Positions 12,401-14,611 of a stretch of DNA of 14,611 nt are shown here, in pieces (the first letter of the stretch is position 1; the number at the start of each line of letters is the position of its first letter). The notes under the pieces were generated by a model. The model ran no database searches and had not been told where the DNA came from. It worked only from the letters and a program-made list of their open reading frames with translations. Location of the stretch: the NCBI GenBank assembly GCA_028565635.1, contig JAOXYB010031421.1:1-14611 (forward strand), given 5' to 3'. The translations under genes and the position numbers were made by a program. The DNA comes from Phoronis ovalis. Taxonomy: Eukaryota > Phoronida > Phoronidae.

Positions 12401-14395
12401 AGTAGGAAAAACTTACAAGAAAAAGGTTGTTTTAACCAACGTTTCGTATACTGTCAACTTCTGTAAGCTGGTTGGAATTACAGAACACTTAAAAGATTTT
12501 CATCTGTCTGCACTTGCAAAACAAAATTGTTAATTAGAATTTAGATAATTAATAAAGAAACATAGACACAACAGTAAAATTTTGTCCATGTATTTATTTC
12601 AGGATTTTGAAGTAGGAAAAACTTACAAGAAAAAGGTTGTTTTAACCAACGTTTCGTATACTGTCAACTTCTGTAAGCTGGTTGGAATTACAGAACATTT
12701 AAAAGATTTTATAGATATTCAGTAAGTATATAGTGACTCTGTCTTGTTAGAAGTGTAGTAATAATTTCACATTGTGGTAGTGTTTGTAACACAAGTGCTA
12801 GTGCTATCATCTATTGAGACTGTGTGTTGTTCTCTATTGTTGGCTATCATCATACATTGTTCATGATCACACTCAAGTAATAAATGCATGTTATTAGTTT
12901 TATATCTGGTAAAGTGCAATATTGTAAACTTCATGCTCAGGCTATTTTTAAATTTTCATTTTCTGAATTATATTGTTATATAGATAGAACTTGCAGTATA
13001 TTATATTTAAGAAGGTTTAATTTACTGTTGTGTAAGTGCATGTATTCATATCATGAATATTTCTAATTAAATTTACTTTTATCCTTTCCTTTGCAAGCTA
13101 GAGTTCAAGTAATACTACAAAATTAGGTATATACCAGATTTGGATTTTTAATGTACTTGTCTGTTACGAATTTAAGAGCTTAATTGAAAACCATAATTGC
13201 ATTTTGAGCAATCAGAATAACAGTTTTCATGTCTTTTGAAATCACTGGCTTTGAAATATTGATAAAAAATTCATTATTCTATTATATTTATGTATCTTTA
13301 AATGAATATTGCAGCTTTGATCCTCCTGGTCAGATGTCTGCTGGTCTTACTTGTGACATGATGGTCACTTTCAAGCCCATGGTAAGTTGCAATAGTTACA
13401 ATTCTTTTAGATGTTTTTCATCAGCTGGGCTTCTATATTATATCATTAGAAAACAATAAAGAATACTTTTAACTATATGTGACAGTTTACTTACTTTTGT
13501 AATTTTCTTTTGGTAAGTCTTTTTTCTTATTAATTAAAGTTTTATTGCTTTTATAAAAATAGATTATTGAAGACTTGGAAGGTGAAGTGAAGTTTTTAGC
13601 TACCACTGGACCATTTGTCGTGCCACTCAGATGCACCACCAAGAAATGTGATGTAAGATAATGTGATTTTATATAACATGAAAGCGGTATCTACATGATG
13701 GAAAATTTGTGTTAAACAATGTTAAATTAGTTTTACTAGCAAAGTATTACTTTATACAGATAATAAAGCTTATTTCATATTATATCGGAGATTTATTTAT
13801 CTGCTGTAGGCAGATGATTCTGGCACCATAACACTTTGCAATATAGGATAAAACTACCTAGTTCTCTTGCCACAAATACATTTTGTGGGTCTACACTCAG
13901 TCTGTTGAAGACATGAAAAAAATAAATTTGTAAAACTAAGGCATGAAGCCATTTTCTATGAATGATATAGCTTGTTCTGTTTTTTTAGCTCTCCGTAGAT
14001 GCTGATAAAATTGACTTTGGCACCAGTGTGATTGGTGAAACATTAAGTAGAACAATAATCCTACGGAACAATGGTGCGCTCGGTACAAAATTTGATTTTT
14101 TTAAAGTATCAGGGTTGAAACCAAGGACATTGACAACAGCTGAGACGTCACTTGGGAGACTGGTGAGTATGTGTGTATGTTTATATGATGAGATAGGAGA
14201 CTGTAAATTGCTTAAATTTGAATTAGAATTTATAAAAATTGATTATGTAAAAAATAAATTAAATTTTGTAGACCACTGCTGACACTTACAACAGAGGATT
14301 AAGTCCCGACTCTGAGGATCAACTACCTGACCCAAAAGATGAGGACAAAATACTTAAGAAACAAGAAACTAAAGTTACAGAAAAAACTGTTCAAG
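286..14395 (+). CDS. CFAP74: CFAP74-like ciliary central-pair protein, 17 internal exons (partial gene)
   Basis: This is the spliced gene model. Joining 286-426, 2151-2249, 2940-3044, 3497-3670, 3972-4082, 4337-4439, 9229-9386, 9523-9655, 9856-9951, 10088-10187, 10470-10597, 10776-10895, 12603-12721, 13315-13381, 13563-13652, 13989-14162 and 14272-14395 gives 2042 nt, or 680 full codons, with no stop. Residues 1 to about 340 are a charged coiled coil, 341-449 a low-complexity linker, and from about 475 onward Ig-like ASH/MSP-type domains. The motifs EFKGAAFYSKPDVIHFKDFE, HFDPPGQMSAGL and KIDFGTSVIGETLSRTI match my memory of animal CFAP74 (human KIAA1751). Known of the family: FAP74 sits in the C1d projection of the axonemal central pair with FAP46, FAP54 and FAP221 and affects ciliary beating; human variants are linked to ciliary disease. 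Family members are about 1500 residues long, so roughly half of the protein is outside the window at both ends. The family assignment is from recalled similarity, not a search. Confidence 0.85.
427..2150 (+). other. intron 1, no recognised element
   Basis: This is a 1.7-kb AT-rich intron with donor gtatga and acceptor tttttatcag. I see no coding exon, transposon end or tandem array in it. Short open frames on either strand have low-complexity AT-driven composition. A 12-bp TA-rich palindrome at 904-915 is expected by chance in such DNA. Confidence 0.7.
2151..2249 (+). CDS. CFAP74: CFAP74 exon 2 (coiled coil)
   Basis: The acceptor is tttttatcag and the donor is gtaagt at 2250. It encodes an alternating charged helix, EELKKCRDRIEQLESEGGEV and onward, and enters and leaves in phase 2. 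The donor overlaps an ATG-like string, but only the GT at 2250 keeps the frame into exon 3. Confidence 0.85.
2351..2447. repeat. short inverted-repeat (MITE-like) hairpin element
   Basis: A 25-bp left arm (2351-2375) is the reverse complement of 2423-2447 at 23 of 25 positions. The inner sequence also partly pairs (gcgcaaag with ctttgtgc). The 47-bp spacer contains gcaaaggattctggga, and 164-179 has a near copy of that string (gcaaaagattctggga). I cannot see a clear target-site duplication, so whether it is a mobile element or a hairpin that arose in place is unresolved. Confidence 0.6.
2577..2707 (+). repeat. dispersed degenerate repeat, intron 2 copy
   Basis: The string ccttgattacttccaatat, followed by gccaactggtggccat, cctgag, gcagtgactgaacgattc and gtggattcat, matches in order the copies starting near 11303, 11593 and 11887 in intron 12. 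The family is not recognised and has no coding content. Boundaries are approximate. Confidence 0.55.
2940..3044 (+). CDS. CFAP74: CFAP74 exon 3 (coiled coil)
   Basis: The acceptor is atatttcag and the donor gtaagt at 3045. It encodes SAMNRLRGQYERCQKELQSE and then an acidic helix ending in LQEAE. It is phase 2 at both ends. Hydrophobic spacing is compatible with coiled coil. Confidence 0.85.
3045..3496 (+). other. intron 3, no recognised element
   Basis: This 452-bp AT-rich intron has donor gtaagt and acceptor gattgtag. I see no repeat, ORF or RNA gene in it. Confidence 0.75.
3497..3670 (+). CDS. CFAP74: CFAP74 exon 4 (coiled coil)
   Basis: The acceptor is gattgtag and the donor gtgagt at 3671. 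It encodes YVLAKAQVDQGKFQLEDDNL, then a very basic stretch (RQRTRVAMTRNRKEAEFAKG, VIKRKKAREQ). It is phase 2 at both ends. The glutamine codon is completed in exon 5. Confidence 0.87.
3671..3971 (+). other. intron 4, no recognised element
   Basis: This 301-bp intron has donor gtgagt and acceptor ctttttcag. An open frame of 72 codons across it is hydrophobic and AT-driven and looks like chance. Confidence 0.75.
3972..4082 (+). CDS. CFAP74: CFAP74 exon 5 (coiled coil)
   Basis: The acceptor is ctttttcag and the donor gtaaaa at 4083. It encodes HIQALEEREHRHKQRLKEAK followed by ECKERQSKYLQETMEK. It is almost entirely charged or polar with leucines at helix spacing, and phase 2 at both ends. Confidence 0.87.
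4337..4439 (+). CDS. CFAP74: CFAP74 exon 6 (coiled coil)
   Basis: The acceptor is ttcattttag and the donor gtaaaa at 4440. It encodes IRNREIEEEERHKEQLDKRV and TLLALKGDIAANR. It enters in phase 2 and leaves in phase 0, so the 4.8-kb intron that follows falls cleanly between codons. Confidence 0.85.
4501..4785 (+). mobile_element. 5S-rRNA-related SINE (5'-truncated), with ATT tail
   Basis: Positions 4514-4551 match the 3' half of animal 5S rRNA, compared with the human sequence from memory, at about 29 of 38 positions. The match includes an A-box-like string (agttaagcag) and a C-box-like string (cttggatggg), the internal RNA polymerase III promoter of 5S. The first half of 5S is absent. The following body of about 200 bp has several short hairpins, notably ccacagtatccatactgtgg at 4701-4720. 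The unit ends in an ATT-rich simple repeat (about 4764-4785), as SINE tails often do. I infer a SINE3-type element; the body family is not recognised. An isolated 5S pseudogene fragment is the alternative. Confidence 0.6.
5169..5200. repeat. tight hairpin (15-bp arms, 2-nt loop)
   Basis: Positions 5169-5183 (tgctgcttatcctat) and 5186-5200 (ataggatatgcagca) are reverse complements at 14 of 15 positions, leaving only tt between the arms. This can be a cruciform or a remnant of two inverted element ends. Confidence 0.6.
5881..6175 (+). repeat. direct repeat split by an insertion
   Basis: The string taggatatataaaact occurs at 5881-5896 and 5993-6008. A 69-bp block starting aggtcatcctaattatatac occurs at 5900-5968 and 6107-6175 with only a few mismatches. 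In the first copy the two blocks are 3 bp apart; in the second they are 98 bp apart. The extra sequence (about 6009-6106) includes tatcgtacttaaata and a G-rich string like the MITE arm at 7492-7550. This suggests an insertion into one of two repeat copies. Confidence 0.65.
6268..6364 (+). repeat. 97-bp dispersed repeat, copy A
   Basis: It is identical to 7552-7648 at 93 of 97 positions, in the same orientation. It contains tgacgtca, a perfect CRE-like palindrome, and a 6-bp stem hairpin in cagacagatgtttgtctg. It has no coding content that I can support. The match ends sharply at 6364. Confidence 0.75.
6410..6558 (+). repeat. 149-bp tandem duplication, unit 1
   Basis: The unit starts with aatctccgagttaaaatgg and repeats immediately at 6559-6707 with about nine mismatches (roughly 94 percent identity). 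The start shared with unit 2 is exact. No gene or known transposon is recognised in it. Confidence 0.85.
6559..6707 (+). repeat. 149-bp tandem duplication, unit 2
   Basis: This is the second, directly adjacent unit. The differences are scattered single bases and there are no gaps, so the duplication has aged somewhat. Homology fades after about 6704. Confidence 0.85.
6868..7054 (+). mobile_element. MITE fragment, right (3') half with terminal inverted repeat
   Basis: The right terminus is 7022-7051 (ending gaacagccc), followed by TTA at 7052-7054. It is the reverse complement of the left terminus at 7421-7453 at about 29 of 33 positions including the flanking TTA. The interior has a G9 run (6884-6892) and a repeated motif, gggtagtggg, ggtagtgggtacc and gggtggtggg (about 6922, 6956, 6988). 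TTA duplications and GGG-starting ends are typical of PIF/Harbinger-type MITEs. The 5' boundary is uncertain; a hairpin cccacac/gtgtggg at 6861-6886 lies near it. Confidence 0.6.
7146..7215 (+). repeat. paralogous empty site for the MITE
   Basis: Positions 7146-7187 (gtcattag...aatggtta) match 7382-7423, the left flank of the MITE, at 41 of 42 positions. Positions 7185-7206 (ttacgtaaaatataaaatta) match 7052-7073 (ttacataaaatataaaatta), the right flank of the other MITE half. The site therefore reads through flank-TTA-flank without an element, as an unoccupied copy should. Confidence 0.65.
7250..7393 (+). other. possible captured or relic coding exon in intron 6
   Basis: After an acceptor-like atgttgtag ending at 7249, an open frame of 47 codons runs to a TAA at 7391. 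It is polar and mixed in composition (DSHEDQFNVNDAEYNEHMSM and onward, ending EELVIR), unlike the hydrophobic AT-driven frames elsewhere in the introns. The 3' end of this frame is inside the 42-bp repeat at 7382-7423. I recognise no family. It has no start codon context of its own and may be chance. Confidence 0.25.
7424..7551 (+). mobile_element. MITE fragment, left (5') half with terminal inverted repeat
   Basis: After TTA (7421-7423) the left terminus gggctgttccgctttcaatt continues to a G run at 7448-7454. The motifs gggtggtgggta and aggtggtgggg (about 7482 and 7521) resemble those in the fragment at 6868-7054. The fragment ends where the 97-bp repeat begins at 7552, so its right end is missing. 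Confidence 0.6.
7552..7648 (+). repeat. 97-bp dispersed repeat, copy B
   Basis: It matches 6268-6364 with four substitutions, one of which breaks the CRE-like palindrome (agacgtca here). It starts right at the broken edge of the MITE fragment. Confidence 0.75.
8036..8290 (+). repeat. region with recurring gcatttaggg motifs
   Basis: The string gcatttagggt occurs near 8041, 8208 and 8275, and a related gcgttaaggggt near 8103. The spacing is irregular and the intervening sequence is not clearly repeated. It is probably the degraded remnant of an old repeat; the TTAGGG inside it is too isolated to be telomeric. Confidence 0.35.
8512..8865 (+). other. unexplained 117-codon open frame in intron 6
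   Basis: The first ATG in this frame is at 8512 and the stop is TAA at 8863; the frame is open from 8479. The product is basic and cysteine- and histidine-containing (for example HPPLQTCHIKHYMSFF) without a signal peptide, domain or repeat I recognise. It has no Kozak-like context, promoter or polyadenylation signal that I can support. I think it is most likely non-coding intron sequence or part of an old untranslated region. Confidence 0.15.
9229..9386 (+). CDS. CFAP74: CFAP74 exon 7 (coiled coil)
   Basis: The acceptor is ttttatag and the donor gtaagt at 9387. It encodes DNLRAMQARDRAIKKVEMQE, then DILSQGGNADEILLIKKRLV and an acidic helix. Phase is 0 in and 2 out. It resumes the coiled coil broken by the long intron. 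Confidence 0.87.
9523..9655 (+). CDS. CFAP74: CFAP74 exon 8 (end of coiled coil)
   Basis: The acceptor is ttgtttatag and the donor gtaatt at 9656. It encodes KHAMKQRENQINIAAKVLEE, then a basic segment and PYLFLDPKKDLTK, where the proline- and hydrophobic-rich sequence breaks the helix. It is phase 2 in and 0 out. Confidence 0.87.
9856..9951 (+). CDS. CFAP74: CFAP74 exon 9 (basic linker)
   Basis: The acceptor is ttttccag and the donor gtaagt at 9952. It encodes RVTPHKKRKLKIFELSKEPS followed by SIDIAALVQEIE, a lysine-rich cluster followed by a short amphipathic helix. Both ends are phase 0, so it could be skipped without a frameshift. Confidence 0.83.
10088..10187 (+). CDS. CFAP74: CFAP74 exon 10 (acidic serine-rich linker)
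   Basis: The acceptor is tttttcag and the donor gtaatg at 10188. It encodes FEYSRISSEEDSPRIAEDKV and IPDSDSE. The S/D/E clusters look like disordered, casein-kinase-2-type phosphorylation sequence; this is inference from composition. It is phase 0 in and 1 out. Confidence 0.82.
10470..10597 (+). CDS. CFAP74: CFAP74 exon 11 (linker)
   Basis: The acceptor is tattaacag and the donor gtgagt at 10598. It encodes DEANAVLAKPEFEGMWNKHK, then YVVPKDAADPVIKLPGASKM. It is phase 1 in and 0 out. The proline-rich tail leads towards the first Ig-like domain. Confidence 0.85.
10776..10895 (+). CDS. CFAP74: CFAP74 exon 12 (helix and start of first ASH-like domain)
   Basis: The acceptor is ttttttag and the donor gtaata at 10896. 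It encodes a basic helix (EIMQKKLERQRKNIVQKQVV) and then GREFKGAAFYSKPDVIHFK. The P-x-x-I-x-F-K pattern is the first strand of the Ig-like domain and is among the segments best conserved in CFAP74 as I recall it. It is phase 0 at both ends. Confidence 0.9.
11190..12030 (+). repeat. tandem degenerate repeat, three copies of about 290 bp
   Basis: The anchor tggatcactt (or tggattactt) occurs at 11311, 11601 and 11895, spacings of 290 and 294 bp. Matching strings follow each anchor in the same order, for example gattgcttg/cattgcctgg, then a gatttaaaggtagattta-like string. An upstream block, tatctcatgat, recurs at about 11212 and 11800, and ccatatcttg recurs at about 11505 and 12016. Another copy lies in intron 2. 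The family is not recognised. Confidence 0.55.
12291..12500 (+). repeat. 210-bp exon-bearing tandem duplication, upstream unit
   Basis: It is identical to 12501-12710 except C at 12488 versus T at 12698. It contains the last 100 bp of the intron, including the polypyrimidine tract and AG, plus the first 108 nt of exon 13. Confidence 0.95.
12393..12533 (+). pseudogene. CFAP74: partial upstream copy of exon 13, no splice donor
   Basis: After the same acceptor (AG at 12391-12392), this copy encodes the same 36 codons (DFEVGKTYKKKVVLTNVSYT to EHLKDF). It is cut exactly at the duplication joint at 12500, before the donor. Read-through adds HLSALAKQNC and stops at TAA 12531. An internal gtaagc at 12463 is a possible cryptic donor, but joining it to 12603 would shift frame (70 nt). 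Splicing therefore most likely ignores this copy; use of its acceptor would truncate CFAP74. Confidence 0.85.
12501..12710 (+). repeat. 210-bp exon-bearing tandem duplication, downstream unit
   Basis: This unit continues beyond 12710 into the real end of exon 13 and its donor. Its acceptor AG is at 12601-12602. Confidence 0.95.
12603..12721 (+). CDS. CFAP74: CFAP74 exon 13 (first ASH-like domain)
   Basis: The acceptor is tttatttcag and the donor gtaagt at 12722. It encodes DFEVGKTYKKKVVLTNVSYT, then VNFCKLVGITEHLKDFIDI. The G-x-x-Y plus alternating-hydrophobic V-V-L-T-N pattern is a typical ASH/MSP strand pair. It is phase 0 in and 2 out, ending in a codon completed as histidine by exon 14. 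This copy was chosen over 12393 because only it has a donor. Confidence 0.9.
12722..13314 (+). other. intron 13, no recognised element
   Basis: This 593-bp AT-rich intron has donor gtaagt and acceptor aatattgcag. I see no repeat or RNA gene in it. Confidence 0.75.
13315..13381 (+). CDS. CFAP74: CFAP74 exon 14 (first ASH-like domain)
   Basis: The acceptor is aatattgcag and the donor gtaagt at 13382. It encodes FDPPGQMSAGLTCDMMVTFK followed by PM. The P-G-x-x-x-x-G-L and V-T-F-K-P elements are hallmark positions of ASH/MSP-like folds. It is phase 2 in and 0 out. Confidence 0.9.
13563..13652 (+). CDS. CFAP74: CFAP74 exon 15 (end of first ASH-like domain)
   Basis: The acceptor is ataaaaatag and the donor gtaaga at 13653. 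It encodes IIEDLEGEVKFLATTGPFVV, then PLRCTTKKCD: the terminal strands of the first domain and the cysteine-containing joint to the next. It is exactly 30 codons, phase 0 at both ends. Confidence 0.9.
13653..13988 (+). other. intron 15, no recognised element
   Basis: This 336-bp intron has donor gtaaga and a strong polypyrimidine acceptor (ctgttttttttag). Nothing else was identified. Confidence 0.75.
13989..14162 (+). CDS. CFAP74: CFAP74 exon 16 (second ASH-like domain)
   Basis: The acceptor is a T-run plus tag and the donor gtgagt at 14163. It encodes LSVDADKIDFGTSVIGETLS, then RTIILRNNGALGTKFDFFKV and a threonine-rich tail. The I-D-F-G-x-x-x-x-G-E and L-x-N-x-G pattern is a clear ASH-type strand arrangement. 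It is 58 codons, phase 0 at both ends. Confidence 0.92.
14272..14395 (+). CDS. CFAP74: CFAP74 exon 17 (polar linker)
   Basis: The acceptor is aattttgtag; the donor gtttgt at 14396 departs from the usual gtaagt. It encodes TTADTYNRGLSPDSEDQLPD, then PKDEDKILKKQETKVTEKTV. It is acidic and lysine-rich, with no fold I recognise. It ends in phase 1, and its continuation is outside the window. The weaker donor makes the 3' boundary slightly less certain. Confidence 0.8.
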
Positions 14396-14461
14396 GTTTG
14401 TATTATCTTCTTTTGCCTGTTTTAAACCGTCCTTGCTTGCTAGATAACCCTTACGAAAATG

Positions 14462-14577
14462 TTCTATAGAATTCTATAGAATTCTATAGAGCTTCTATAG
14501 AACTCTATAGAGCTCTATAGAGGCTCTATAGACCCTCTATAGAGCTCTATAGAGATTCTATAGAGCCTCTATAGAGC
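14462..14577. repeat. palindromic minisatellite, eleven TCTATAGA cores
   Basis: Cores of the self-complementary octamer TCTATAGA start at 14463, 14473, 14483, 14494, 14504, 14514, 14525, 14536, 14546, 14557 and 14568. The 2-3 bp between cores vary (AT, GC, AC, GCT, GGC, CCC, GAT, GCC). The average period is 10.5 bp. The array lies 67 bp into intron 17. Confidence 0.95.
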
Positions 14578-14611
14578 TTATATTATAGTTCAGAGAGTAA
14601 ACATTCAGTTG

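Larger units (their letters stand above)
10896..12602 (+). other. intron 12, with degenerate repeats and a duplicated exon copy
   Basis: The donor is gtaata and the functional acceptor tttatttcag at 12602. Between about 11200 and 12020 it carries three degenerate copies of a repeat of about 290 bp. At 12291-12500 it carries the upstream unit of a 210-bp duplication with a second, upstream acceptor at 12392. I see nothing else at 10896-11190 or 12060-12290. Confidence 0.75.

Noticed and set aside
12393-12500. a genuine additional coding exon encoding a repeated domain strand
   Set aside because: There is no donor at its end, read-through stops at 12531, and the cryptic donor at 12463 would break the frame.
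13229-13459. 76-codon open frame as a separate gene
   Set aside because: It contains exon 14 in frame, flanked by intron sequence; the splice sites and the join to exon 13 explain it better.
14028-14282. 84-codon open frame as a separate small gene
   Set aside because: Its first part is exon 16 of CFAP74 in the same frame; the rest is read-through into intron 16 past a clear GTGAGT donor.

Overview
The window is animal nuclear DNA: AT-rich, with seventeen short coding exons separated by introns with canonical GT...AG ends, and no bacterial-type gene organisation. The exons are all on the + strand. Spliced in order, they give 680 consecutive codons with no stop, and every junction keeps frame. 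I read them as the N-terminal and middle part of the gene for CFAP74 (cilia and flagella associated protein 74, the FAP74 family of the central-pair apparatus of motile cilia). The start codon lies upstream of the window and the C-terminal exons lie downstream. The repeat content (a 5S-like SINE, Harbinger-like MITE pieces, a low-copy degenerate repeat of about 290 bp) and the protein's resemblance to animal CFAP74 suggest an invertebrate, possibly a bivalve or other lophotrochozoan. This taxonomic guess is weak.

Layout. Exons 1-6 (286-4439) encode a charged coiled coil. Intron 6 (4440-9228) is far longer than the others and holds most of the repeats: a 5S-rRNA-like SINE with an ATT tail (4501-4785), a tight hairpin (5169-5200), a 69-bp direct repeat split by an insertion (5881-6175), a 97-bp repeat present twice (6268-6364 and 7552-7648), a 149-bp tandem duplication (6410-6707), two facing halves of a TTA-flanked MITE (about 6868-7054 and 7424-7551) with an unoccupied copy of the same flank between them (7146-7215), and a possible captured coding exon (7250-7393). 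Exons 7-8 (9229-9655) finish the coiled coil. Exons 9-11 (9856-10597) encode a basic, then acidic and serine-rich linker. Exons 12-16 (10776-14162) encode two Ig-like beta-sandwich domains of the MSP/ASH type. Exon 17 (14272-14395) is a polar linker.

Most notable observations. First, a nearly perfect 210-bp tandem duplication (12291-12500 and 12501-12710) carries the end of intron 12 and most of exon 13. The upstream exon copy has a splice acceptor but no donor, and runs into a stop codon at 12531. Second, the MITE insertion in intron 6 can be dated against its own paralogous empty site. Third, intron 17 holds a minisatellite of eleven self-complementary TCTATAGA cores spaced 10 or 11 bp apart, averaging 10.5 bp, close to one turn of B-DNA. 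I found no convincing second gene, tRNA, CRISPR array or virus-like gene. If a novel system is present I do not see it; the unusual material is repeat and exon-duplication structure inside one ciliary gene.
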